Origin: Longitalea luteola
GTDB lineage: Bacteria; Bacteroidota; Bacteroidia; Chitinophagales; Chitinophagaceae
Direction of reading: 5' to 3'
Assembly (NCBI RefSeq): GCF_017356035.1
Contig: NZ_JAFIQX010000001.1
Location: 806,001 to 870,000, forward strand
Length of the DNA: 64,000 nt
The notes under the pieces were generated by a model. It searched no databases. It was not told the origin of the DNA and worked only from the letters and a program-made list of their open reading frames with translations. Below, piece after piece: positions 36,692 through 44,641 of the stretch. The translations under genes and the position numbers were made by a program. Position 1 is the stretch's first letter. Each line of letters opens with the position of its first letter.

Positions 36692-37213
36692 TTGAAGACG
36701 ATTTTAAATGAACAGCAACTGGCCATTATAATCCGGCGGCTCAGTCACCAGGTACTGGAGAATAATATAGATCTGGAGAATACAGTTTTTATTGGTATTC
36801 AGCCAAGGGGGATTTTTGTATCTGACCAAATGATACAGGTGATCAGGCAGTTGGTGTCGCCCGGAAAAGTGCAGTACGGTAAGCTCGATATTACTTTTTA
36901 CCGGGATGATGTGCGCAACCAGATCCATATGCCCAATCAAACCGATATACCATTTAGTATAGAAGATAAAAATGTGGTGTTGATCGACGATGTATTATAT
37001 ACTGGCCGCACCATCAGGGCTGCCCTGGATGCATTGCTCGATTTTGGCCGTCCGGCCAAAGTGGAGCTGTGCGTGCTCATCGACCGTCGTTTCAGCCGGC
37101 AATTACCTATACAACCCGATTATACCGGCCGTTCCATCGATTCCATTGTGTCGCAGAAAGTAAAGGTTTTCTGGAAGGAACGCGATGGAAAGGAAGAAGT
37201 AGTATTATTATAA
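36692..37213 (+). CDS. pyrR: PyrR, pyrimidine regulator / uracil phosphoribosyltransferase
   Basis: Type I phosphoribosyltransferase fold. In other bacteria PyrR binds pyr mRNA in response to UMP and also makes UMP from uracil and PRPP. I choose a TTG start (LKTILNEQQLAIIIRRLSHQ), matching the usual N-terminus, giving 173 aa; no ATG is in frame. The PRPP loop is VVLIDDVLYTGRTIRAAL (about 92-109), and IGIQPRG is present. It precedes pyrB, with a hairpin plus T-run in the 186-bp gap. Confidence 0.92.
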   Translation: MKTILNEQQLAIIIRRLSHQVLENNIDLENTVFIGIQPRGIFVSDQMIQVIRQLVSPGKVQYGKLDITFYRDDVRNQIHMPNQTDIPFSIEDKNVVLIDDVLYTGRTIRAALDALLDFGRPAKVELCVLIDRRFSRQLPIQPDYTGRSIDSIVSQKVKVFWKERDGKEEVVLL

Positions 37214-37331
37214 GGCTGCGGTTTACTGGTTACCGGCTGCTGTATAACAGTATAAGTTGCAGGTTTCAGGTTTCAAGTACAAAAGGGCGATGAATCCCCT
37301 GTAACTTGTAGCCTGGAACCTGTAACTTTTT
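37214..37331 (+). repeat. GTTACAGG-type inverted array forming a terminator-like hairpin
   Basis: The left arm 37256-37280 and right arm 37301-37326 pair over about 25 nt with four or five mismatches. The right arm is followed by TTTTT (37327-37331). The words (CAGGTTTCAGG, CTGGAACCTGTAAC) match the family at 16503. It could end pyrR transcripts or act as an attenuator before pyrB. Confidence 0.6.
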
Positions 37332-37359
37332 GCCTTCTGTTACTCGCCAAACCTTAATC

Positions 37360-37390
37360 TTGGTTCGTAACCCTGATTCCCCTAAATTCG
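37360..37390 (+). promoter_or_regulatory. Candidate pyrB promoter
   Basis: TTG (37360-37362), 20 bp, then TAAATTCG (37383-37390), 10 bp before the start codon, implying a very short leader. Same layout as the pruA box. Confidence 0.45.
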
Positions 37391-37399
37391 CGTTTTAGA

Positions 37400-38332
37400 A
37401 TGCAACTTTCAGTTAAACATCTGCTCGGTATACGGGATCTCTCCCGTCAGGACATCCAGATTATTTTAGATACTGCTACTCAGTTCAAGGAAGTTTTACA
37501 ACGGCCTATCAAAAAAGTTCCATCGTTGCGGGATGTAACCATTGTGAATTTGTTTTTTGAAAATTCAACCCGTACCAGGATCTCATTCGAACTGGCTGAA
37601 AAACGCCTGAGTGCAGACACGATCAATTTTACGGCAAGCGCTTCTTCAGTAGCCAAAGGCGAAACTTTGCTCGACACCGTGAATAATATTTTGTCGATGA
37701 AAGTGGATATGGTGGTTATGCGGCACAGTGCCAGCGGCGCGCCCCATTTTCTGGCAAAACATATTCCCGCAGCTATCGTAAACGCAGGTGATGGCATTAA
37801 CGAACATCCGACCCAGGGCTTGCTCGATGCTTTCTCCATGCGGGAGAAACTCGGCAGGCTGGAAGGATTGAAAGTAGCCATCATTGGCGATATCATGCAC
37901 TCGCGCGTGGCCATGAGCAATATTTACCTGCTGAAGAAGATGGGGGCAGAAGTTACAGTGGCCGGTCCCCCAACACTTATTCCAAAATATATTCAGGAAG
38001 CATTTGATATAAGGGTAGAATACAACCTGAAAAAAGCGCTCGAATGGTGTGACGTAGCCAACGTGTTGCGCATACAGTTAGAACGCCAGAACCAGGTGCT
38101 GTTCTCTTCACTGCGCGAATACAGCCTGGCGTATGGTATCAATAAGCGCCTGCTCGACAGCCTGAACAAGAAAATTGTGATCATGCACCCAGGACCCATT
38201 AACAGGGGCGTAGAGTTGGATAGCGATGCGGCCGACAGCAACCAGAGCATTATTCTGCAACAGGTAGAAAATGGGGTAGCGGTGCGGATGGCTGTATTAT
38301 ACCTGTTGAGTGGCGGCAGGGAAATGAATTAG
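37400..38332 (+). CDS. pyrB: Aspartate carbamoyltransferase catalytic subunit
   Basis: Condenses carbamoyl phosphate with aspartate in UMP synthesis. The 310-aa protein has the carbamoyl-phosphate site FENSTRTRISFELAEKRL (about 55-72), HPTQGLLDAF, the aspartate-binding region, and MHPGPINRG near the end. Length is that of the PyrR-associated class rather than a PyrI-regulated holoenzyme. No pyrI is seen. It lies downstream of pyrR but with its own candidate promoter. Its TAG stop overlaps a repeat array. Confidence 0.96.
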   Translation: MQLSVKHLLGIRDLSRQDIQIILDTATQFKEVLQRPIKKVPSLRDVTIVNLFFENSTRTRISFELAEKRLSADTINFTASASSVAKGETLLDTVNNILSMKVDMVVMRHSASGAPHFLAKHIPAAIVNAGDGINEHPTQGLLDAFSMREKLGRLEGLKVAIIGDIMHSRVAMSNIYLLKKMGAEVTVAGPPTLIPKYIQEAFDIRVEYNLKKALEWCDVANVLRIQLERQNQVLFSSLREYSLAYGINKRLLDSLNKKIVIMHPGPINRGVELDSDAADSNQSIILQQVENGVAVRMAVLYLLSGGREMN

Positions 38333-38440
38333 TTGCCGGTTACCTGTTACCGGTTACCAGGTCTCGAACATCGAACTGCCTGCCTGTAACCGGGCGTCTG
38401 AAGTTTTTGCCCGGCAACAGGAGACTGGTAACTGGCGACC
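38332..38440. repeat. GTTACCG heptamer pair
   Basis: GTTGCCG, GTTACCT, GTTACCG, GTTACCA units start at the G of the pyrB TAG stop. A reverse-sense arm (GCAACAGGAGACTGGTAAC) follows after a core. Same family as 16503 and 37214. Confidence 0.7.
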
Positions 38441-38496
38441 GAAACATAACTCGTTTCTAAAACGCGAACTTTTTATTTTGTACTCAATTCATACAC

Positions 38497-38961
38497 ATGG
38501 AACGTATCGCCCTATTCCCCGGGACCTTTGATCCTATTACCATTGGTCACCTGGATATCATTCACCGCGCACTCCCTTTATTTGATAAACTGGTGATCGG
38601 GATTGGACGGAATGTAAATAAAACAGCTATGTTCTCCGAAGATCAGCGGATGAAATGGATAAAAGAGATCTTTGGCGATAACCCGGCTGTGGGCGTAGTG
38701 GTGTATGAAGGGCTGACCGTAGAATGTTGCCGTAAAGTAGGCGCCAACTTTATTGTTCGGGGTATCCGGTACGTTAATGATTTTGAGTATGAAAAGGCTA
38801 TTGCCGACATGAACCGAAGTCTCGATAGAGATATTGAAACTGTTTTTCTCACCTGTTTGCCCCAGTTTACGTCGGTGGCATCTACCCTGGTAAGAGATGT
38901 GATCCGCAATGGCGGCGATGCCCGGCAATTTTTACCCGAGGCCGTATCGAAAAGCCTTTAA
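38497..38961 (+). CDS. coaD: Phosphopantetheine adenylyltransferase
   Basis: Transfers AMP to 4'-phosphopantetheine, the penultimate step of coenzyme A synthesis. The 154-aa protein is full length. Motifs: GTFDPITIGHLDII (HxGH-type nucleotidyltransferase motif, about 8-21), VRGIRYVNDFEYE, and the ATP-binding end VASTLVRDVIRNGGD. It is a single gene between repeat arrays; an octamer array begins eight bases after its stop. Confidence 0.96.
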   Translation: MERIALFPGTFDPITIGHLDIIHRALPLFDKLVIGIGRNVNKTAMFSEDQRMKWIKEIFGDNPAVGVVVYEGLTVECCRKVGANFIVRGIRYVNDFEYEKAIADMNRSLDRDIETVFLTCLPQFTSVASTLVRDVIRNGGDARQFLPEAVSKSL

Positions 38962-38969
38962 TACCAATT

Positions 38970-39103
38970 GGCTAATTTGCTAATGTGATAATTTGATAAT
39001 GCTTTAACGGCCGTAGTCCTGTAAAAGCGAAGCTCACGCGTAAGCACCCATTACAGATTGTATTCCATTAGCACATTAGCAAATTATCACCATTATCACA
39101 TTG
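38970..39103. repeat. Inverted TAATGTGA octamer arrays
   Basis: The left array (38970-39003: GGCTAATTTGCTAATGTGAT) and right array (39056-39103: ATTGTATTCC then ATTAGCAC, ATTAGC, ATTATCAC units) are inverted. A 50-bp core lies between. The right array ends six bases before the thioesterase start codon. Confidence 0.8.
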
Positions 39104-39108
39104 ACCAT

Positions 39109-39534
39109 ATGATCTGGTTCAAAAAAGACCTGCAAATACACGAAATAGCCGAATTGGGAAAGGGAACGATGTCGGAACATATCGGCCTGGCGTTCACCGA
39201 ACTGGGCGCCGATTATCTTAAAGCCCAAATGCCGGTAGATGCCCGCACCAGGCAGCCCTATGGATTATTACATGGCGGCGCTTCCTGTGTACTGGCCGAA
39301 ACCCTGGGCAGCGTGGCTTCCGCCATGGTCATCGACCCGGGGCGCTTCATTTGCGTGGGGCTTGAGATCAATGCCAACCACGTTCGCGGCGTACGGGAAG
39401 GACTGGTTACCGGAATTACGCGGCCATTACATATCGGTGGTTCAACCCATGTGTGGGATATCAAAATTCACGATGAACGCGAGAAGTTGGTATGTATTAG
39501 CCGGTTGACCGTCGCCATATTAAAAAAGACATAA
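39109..39534 (+). CDS. Hotdog-fold thioesterase
   Basis: A 141-aa PaaI/MenI (YdiI)-type acyl-CoA thioesterase. I choose the start MIWFKKDLQIHEIAE, since the 17 upstream codons are pure repeat sequence. The hotdog signature is TRQPYGLLHGGASCVLAETL (about 45-64), with the active-site Glu on the helix after HGG. Substrate may be a hydroxybenzoyl- or DHNA-CoA, but no menaquinone genes are near. The octamer repeat runs almost to its start codon, so its leader is repeat-derived. Confidence 0.88.
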   Translation: MIWFKKDLQIHEIAELGKGTMSEHIGLAFTELGADYLKAQMPVDARTRQPYGLLHGGASCVLAETLGSVASAMVIDPGRFICVGLEINANHVRGVREGLVTGITRPLHIGGSTHVWDIKIHDEREKLVCISRLTVAILKKT

Positions 39535-39595
39535 AGGCATAAAGAAACTAAACAGCCTTTGACAGGAAGCGGAACTACAAGCTCTAAACCATAAA

Positions 39596-40237
39596 CTACA
39601 AACCCGCAACTGGCGGATATCCGCCGGCATTCAACACATCTACAATAGCCGGGAAGGTGTTCGAAATATATTTTTCAAGATTTTCAGCAGGTACCCATTC
39701 GATCTGGGTGATCTGTTCGATGGTTTGCGGGGTCAGCGGCTGCGCTTTGGAGGCGCCCAGTAAATACCAGGCAGTTTCTTTCAAAATATGATGACCGCTT
39801 TCATCATAAGTATGCCAGGTGGTTACAAGGTGTTTTTTCAGCTCTATTTCCTGTAAACCGGTTTCTTCCTGGGTTTCCCGCACGGCACATTCCGCCAGTG
39901 TTTCCCCATCATCCAGTTTTCCTTTGGGCAGATCCCATTTACCGCGCCGGAATATGAACAATAGTTCATCGGCTTCGTTTTTAACCAGGCCACCGGCTGC
40001 TTTTACCAGCATGAACTTTTTCCAGAAAGCTTTTTTGAGCTCCTCGAGATTGTTATGCAGGTAAATTCCGGCATGAATTTTCTCCTGGCGCATTTCATGG
40101 ATCATGGAATTTATGCCCCCATGGGAAAATTCATCTATCAAAACGGCATCATCGTGATGAGCATAAGGCTCAATTTCGGGAGTAATGGAATCAGTAAGGA
40201 ACAATGGTTTCTCGTTAAAGTATATCTTTATGTGCAT
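39596..40237 (-). CDS. NUDIX hydrolase
   Basis: A 213-aa NUDIX-family pyrophosphohydrolase. The NUDIX box is complete: GKLDDGETLAECAVRETQEE followed by TGL (about 120-142), which gives the metal-binding REUxEExGU helix. The N-terminal 75 residues are an extra small domain starting MHIKIYFNEKPLFLTD, not part of the catalytic fold. It likely hydrolyses a nucleoside diphosphate derivative or Np-N compound in the cytoplasm. It is divergent from pyrE. Confidence 0.9.
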   Translation of the reverse strand: MHIKIYFNEKPLFLTDSITPEIEPYAHHDDAVLIDEFSHGGINSMIHEMRQEKIHAGIYLHNNLEELKKAFWKKFMLVKAAGGLVKNEADELLFIFRRGKWDLPKGKLDDGETLAECAVRETQEETGLQEIELKKHLVTTWHTYDESGHHILKETAWYLLGASKAQPLTPQTIEQITQIEWVPAENLEKYISNTFPAIVDVLNAGGYPPVAGL

Positions 40238-40299
40238 AACTTATTTTCAGTTTTCAGGTAGCAAAGACCAATTTCGCCGCAAATAACTTAATCAATTAT

Positions 40300-40935
40300 A
40301 TGTCTTCGAACGAAAAGGCGGTAGCCGAAAAGTTATTACAAAGTAATGCTATTAAATTAAATGCCACGCAACCCTTTACCTGGGCATCAGGCTGGAAAAG
40401 TCCCATTTATTGCGATAACCGGCGGGTATTATCATTTCCTTTTATCCGCGATTTCATAAAATCAGAAATGTGTAATGTGGTATTCCAGGATTTTCCTGAT
40501 GCCGAATTGCTGGCGGGGGTAGCTACCGCAGGTATTGCCTGGGGGGCAATGGCTGCCGACCAGTTGAAATTGCCTTATATATATGTGCGGCCGAAACCCA
40601 AGGAGCACGGGTTGGGCAACCAGATCGAGGGATACTATACCGCCGGACAGAAAGTGGTGGTTATCGAGGACCTGATCTCAACCGGTAAAAGCAGTTTACA
40701 GGTGGTTGATGTGTTAAAAGCGGCCGGACTGGAAGTGATGGGTATGGTGTCGATCTTTACCTATGGTTTCCCGGTGGCTGCTGAAAATTTCGAGAAGGCC
40801 GGAGTTCCATATATTTCCCTTACCAACTATTCCTCCCTGATTGAGCTGGCTGTTGAAAGGGGTATAGTGTCGGCCGATCAACAGGAAATTTTGATGAACT
40901 GGCGTAAAGACCCTGCCAACTGGACGGGTAAATAA
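40300..40935 (+). CDS. pyrE: Orotate phosphoribosyltransferase
   Basis: Adds phosphoribose from PRPP to orotate, the fifth step of UMP synthesis. The 211-aa protein has FTWASGWKSPIYCDNR (orotate-binding, about 25-40), VRPKPKEHGLGNQIEG (catalytic loop) and the PRPP motif VVVIEDLISTGKSSLQV (about 121-137). With pyrR and pyrB only 3-4 kb away it belongs to a loose pyrimidine cluster, though transcribed separately. Confidence 0.96.
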   Translation: MSSNEKAVAEKLLQSNAIKLNATQPFTWASGWKSPIYCDNRRVLSFPFIRDFIKSEMCNVVFQDFPDAELLAGVATAGIAWGAMAADQLKLPYIYVRPKPKEHGLGNQIEGYYTAGQKVVVIEDLISTGKSSLQVVDVLKAAGLEVMGMVSIFTYGFPVAAENFEKAGVPYISLTNYSSLIELAVERGIVSADQQEILMNWRKDPANWTGK

Positions 40936-40986
40936 TTTGAAAAATTAACCAGTCAATGGAGTTAACTGGAAGCTATTCATATCAAT

Positions 40987-41014
40987 AAAAAATCCGCCAT
41001 GAGGCGGATTTTTT
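40987..41014. terminator. Bidirectional terminator after pyrE
   Basis: AATCCGCC / GGCGGATT stem with an ATGA loop and flanking A and T runs, between convergent pyrE and the HMA protein gene. Confidence 0.8.
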
Positions 41015-41038
41015 ATTACAAAATGTTTTTTTGAACTG

Positions 41039-41395
41039 CTACATACCCCCGCCGTCCTCTGGTTTTTTACAACATTTGGGCAGTTTTTTATAGGCTTCTT
41101 CTTCAGCTTTTACATCATCTGCATCGTAACCGGCATTGGCGATCGCAGTCTTGATATTTTCTACATTAGTACGCTCGGTTACATATGTAACTTTTGTAAC
41201 ATGTTTCTTGAAATCAACAGTTGCCTTCTGAACACCTTCTTCGCGTTTCAGGTAATCTTCAATGCGTTTTTTGCAACTTTCGCATTGTACGGTGGGGGTC
41301 TGAATGGTTACTGTTTGAACCCCTTTTTTAACCTGTGAGGAAGCAAAGGTGGTAATTCCCATAACGGCAATTACGAGTAAAACGATTTTCTTCAT
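41039..41395 (-). CDS. Exported heavy-metal-associated (HMA) domain protein
   Basis: A 118-aa protein with signal peptide (MKKIVLLVIAVMGITTFASS). Residues about 28-95 form an HMA fold: VTIQTPTVQCESCKKRIEDY, with CxxC metal ligands, then GVQKATVDF and IKTAIANAGYDADD. A second CC pair lies near the end (LPKCCKKPEDGGGM). It probably binds copper or another soft metal outside the cytoplasm. No P-type ATPase is adjacent. Confidence 0.88.
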   Translation of the reverse strand: MKKIVLLVIAVMGITTFASSQVKKGVQTVTIQTPTVQCESCKKRIEDYLKREEGVQKATVDFKKHVTKVTYVTERTNVENIKTAIANAGYDADDVKAEEEAYKKLPKCCKKPEDGGGM

Positions 41396-42076
41396 ACCAC
41401 TTGTTTTCTCAAATGTAATTATTTCGGAGGATCATTTTCGTTAATTTTTTACCACTGCCTGCGGCTGAAAAATTAATAAATGTAGAACCTGAAATTGCAG
41501 CCGGCCGGCATAAAGAACACGCCGGTATACATAAAAACAGCCGGGAACGGCGCAGCGCCAGCCAGACTTTACAATCTCGCAACTATTAAATTTTAAGACA
41601 AACTGGCATGAACAGTGGAACTTTCGTGGACCGGCTTTCGCCAGTTGATGCCTGAAAAAATACGTTTTGGTTCAAACCGTGACACTTGGCGCCGCAGTTT
41701 TGTGGATGGGGATTCCGGTTTGTGATCACAAAGTAAGTCCAGGTGAAAAGACGCCGGCCTGCTTGAATGGTCATTTAGCATTTTTCACCGGCTGGCAGAC
41801 GGTAATTTCTTTATCGGGAATTGCTGTCGATTACTGAGCGATACAGGCAGTTGGGCACCGGCATTTTTTGATGGTTGGTTGCACTTTTTAAAAACGAGGT
41901 CAGCAAGTGGGGTGTGATTGAAGTCGTGAAGACACACATCGGAATTTCCCCATCGGTTCGACAAAAGTTTTGTGTGTCTGCCAAAAAAAGGGCTGTGGGC
42001 GAAAATTTTTTTCATTGATTTTTAGCGCTTCGGGTTTTTCCGGTTGCTGGAATCGGGCTTGTGAACCGGGCAAAAA
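41396..42076. other. Gap with no recognised gene
   Basis: About 680 bp. Open frames at 41586-41781 and 41785-42015 (minus) overlap in different frames and have no domain, signal or codon pattern that convinces. No repeat array of the types seen elsewhere. A decayed gene cannot be excluded. Confidence 0.45.
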
Positions 42077-42112
42077 AAAGCCGGGTTTCCAAAAAATGGA
42101 AACCCGGCTTTT
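42077..42112 (-). terminator. Terminator after the LEA-like gene
   Basis: AAAGCCGGGTTTCC / GGAAACCCGGCTTT stem with an A-rich loop, followed on the minus strand by TTTT; 27 bp past the stop. Confidence 0.8.
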
Positions 42113-42138
42113 AGTATTTTGAAAGGAAAGATCAGCTG

Positions 42139-42588
42139 CTAAAATTTGATTTTCTGCATGCCTTCATACCGGATTGGGTAGTTAATAAAGATGCCGCTCC
42201 GGCCAATTTTTGCACTTCCGTCCAGTTTGATAAACACACTATCTGTACCCGTTGCCAGCGATTGAATAACACCCATGGCGGTATTATTCATGTTCACTTT
42301 TAAAACAACCGGCAACAAAAAGGTGTCTTTTCTCGGAATATGAATCGTGGAATCAAGGGTGGTTTTTCCAAAAAAATTGTTGTTGACATATACATCGACG
42401 GCGGCCCCTTTCATGGTCACCGGGTACTTATTCGGATTATAATATTCTACATCTGCTCCCACCGTCGACTCTTTCAATCCAAACTTCAGCACCTTGAAAT
42501 TTTTGACCCCCAGGTAATCGAAACCGGTTGGCTTGGCACAGGCAATTGCCAGCAGGGGTAGGAGCACCCATCCTATGGTTTTTCGCAT
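42139..42588 (-). CDS. LEA type 2 (WHy domain) lipoprotein
   Basis: A 149-aa lipoprotein. I choose the start MRKTIGWVLLPLLAIACAKP, with the modified Cys at about 17; an open frame extends seven codons up. Residues about 25-145 match the LEA14/WHy immunoglobulin-like fold (VGADVEYYNPNKYPVTMKGA, about 45-64, and PVVLKVNMNNT). Such proteins are linked to desiccation or envelope stress; the role here is unknown. Single gene with its own terminator. Confidence 0.82.
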   Translation of the reverse strand: MRKTIGWVLLPLLAIACAKPTGFDYLGVKNFKVLKFGLKESTVGADVEYYNPNKYPVTMKGAAVDVYVNNNFFGKTTLDSTIHIPRKDTFLLPVVLKVNMNNTAMGVIQSLATGTDSVFIKLDGSAKIGRSGIFINYPIRYEGMQKIKF

Positions 42589-42882
42589 GTCAATGTTTTT
42601 GGGCCACAATGTACCAGATAAATTTTTCCGGCCAAAAAAGGATTGTATTTTTAGAAATTTTCTTTGCTAATAAGTTTAGAATCAACAAATTTTAGGCTTG
42701 TCTAAATCATTGCTTTGGAGCTGCCAGTACATTTAGTAACGAATACTTTAATTAACATATTAGTTATAGGCATTTTACGAGTGTCAAGTAAAATTTAAAT
42801 TGCAAATTTTAACTCGAAAAATTGATTGTTTTTGATCTTTATTCAACCATTATTAAACAAAAATCCGGATAATTCAATGTGT

Positions 42883-43509
42883 ATGACGTTAATCATTGAA
42901 AGTCAATATTTTCCGCCAATTACCTTATTTAAAAAGTCGATAGAATTGACCAATATAAATTTTGACCTATATGAACCCTGGCGTAAAATGAGTTTCCGGA
43001 ACCGGTGTGTGGTGGTTGGTTCGAATGGACCTATTAATTTGAGCATTCCGGTGCTGGAGGGCCGAGAACAAAAGAAACCAATGGTTGAGGTGATGGTCGA
43101 TAACCGGAAGCCCTGGCAATCGCAGCATTGGAAAACCATTACCTCGTGTTATAACCGGTCGCCCTGGTTCGATTTCTTTGAACCAGAGTTGAGCAGGTTA
43201 TACCGGCAGCCGGTTGAGCGGTTGAGCGACTGGAACAAGACCTGTTTTGAGTGGGTGACCGGAAAACTGGGTTTGACCATCCATGTAGATTATTTGAAAT
43301 GTGTTTCGGGTGATCAACCGGCCATAGAGGTGGTAGATTGGCGGAATAAACTGACCCCCAAAACGATTCAAACGGACTTCCCAAACGCGGTAAAATACCA
43401 CCAGGTTTTCGAGGAACGTATAGGGTTTATTCCTCATTTGTCTATTCTGGATCTGTTGTTTTGTGAAGGCAGAAATGCAGGGCGACTGTTGATGAGCGGA
43501 ACCCAGTGA
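42883..43509 (+). CDS. WbqC family protein
   Basis: A 208-aa protein of the WbqC family. The start MTLIIESQYFPPITLFKKSI matches the family opening; 19 upstream codons are open but AT-rich. Further motifs are FRNRCVVVGSNGPINLSIPV, WKTITSCYNRSPWFDFF and FIPHLSILDLLFCEG. WbqC-like proteins occur in O-antigen and aminosugar loci but their reaction is not known to me. It is alone here, with no glycan genes near it. Confidence 0.85.
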   Translation: MTLIIESQYFPPITLFKKSIELTNINFDLYEPWRKMSFRNRCVVVGSNGPINLSIPVLEGREQKKPMVEVMVDNRKPWQSQHWKTITSCYNRSPWFDFFEPELSRLYRQPVERLSDWNKTCFEWVTGKLGLTIHVDYLKCVSGDQPAIEVVDWRNKLTPKTIQTDFPNAVKYHQVFEERIGFIPHLSILDLLFCEGRNAGRLLMSGTQ

Positions 43510-44595
43510 GCTGTATTTTATAGTTGGTTTTCCCAAATTAGGAAATGGGAAACAAGTTTATGGATTGCCTGCTCGAAGAGGGATAATCAGATAAAAGGCG
43601 GGCTACTCTTTACATCTTTCCATTTTGTTTTACTCTTTTAAAATTTTGTTGCAGCAACTTTAGATGTTTCGATGTCTAGCAAATATCACATAGTACCATA
43701 TATATTGATAGTTAGCTGCAGCGTTTGAAATGGTACTCTCAATTGTACTTTGTTTATAGTTTTTACAGGACCGGCTGGTGGACAAGCCCATTAATTTTCA
43801 CTGGCGTGCCGATTGAAAGACGAAGATGAACCTTCCCGAAATGATCCGGGAGGGTGCTTTAATAAAGAGTTTAAAAGGACAAGACCTCGATCTATTTTGG
43901 TAATGTCTGCGTAACCAATACCAACTGCGAACAACAAATCCCGCCAAAGGCGGGATTTTGTTTTTAAAACTCCTATCTGATTTTTACCTCGGGATACTGC
44001 TTTCTTTGCCCACTGCATTTATTTTAATGCTGTCAGTTAGTCAGTCAACAGTTACATATATCTTGTTGATTCATTGTTCCGCGGCAGGCTTTATATGCGA
44101 TTTATTTCAAATGCTTCGTTCGTAATTCCTTTGCGAAATATGGATAAGTATTCGCGTTTATGGCTTGCTTAGTAGTTTTCCGTTCGTAGCTTTAGCCCGT
44201 GATTTTGTTGTCTTTAATCCGATCCGATTGGAAGCTGGAAGGTGGCTTTCCAGCCAGTCGCCTCCGATCAACTTTATCCGATGCACATGATTCATTCCCG
44301 CATATCCTGCCTCGTATAGGCCGATCATGATCAAATATTTTTGGTCGGCCTTGCAGGATGTTTGTCTGTTTTTTGCAAACAATTAGCCTAGATGCCCGCA
44401 GATTTTGCAAGTAGTGACCCGCGATTTTTCTTCAAGCATTCTTAATATGCTGCCCCGGAGGTTTTTTCTGAATTTAAGTTCGACTGAATATTTTTCAGTT
44501 ATTTATTAAATCGACATCCTAAAAAGGATTTCCTGGCCGCATTTTTAAACATTTAGATAATGTGTATATGTGGCTGATCTCGATGAAGATGGGAC
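43510..44595. other. Long gap, possibly holding a small RNA
   Basis: Nearly 1.1 kb without a convincing gene. Short open frames at 43791-44018 and 44158-44410 lack recognisable features. A CCCGCC/GGCGGG hairpin with TTTTGTTTTT is at 43937, and a CTTCCCG / CGGGAGG hairpin lies at about 43832-43856. A plus-strand small RNA ending near 43965 is possible but unproven. Confidence 0.4.
43937..43966 (+). terminator. Orphan terminator-like hairpin
   Basis: AATCCCGCC / GGCGGGATT stem, AAA loop, then TTTTGTTTTT. It is 428 bp from the nearest upstream gene on the plus strand (WbqC). Confidence 0.55.
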
Positions 44596-44624
44596 AAAAA
44601 AATCCCCCGACTGGTCGGGGGATT
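44596..44624 (-). terminator. Terminator after the M56 peptidase gene
   Basis: AATCCCCCGAC / GTCGGGGGATT stem followed on the minus strand by T7; 18 bp past the stop. Confidence 0.8.
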
Positions 44625-44641
44625 GCGTGTATAGTATGTTT

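Noticed and set aside
41586-42015. Three small minus-strand open frames
   Set aside because: Two overlap each other in different frames and none shows a domain or a plausible gene-like pattern.
43791-44410. Small open frames in the long gap before the M56 gene
   Set aside because: Short, mutually overlapping and without recognisable features; hairpins in the area look more like RNA signals.
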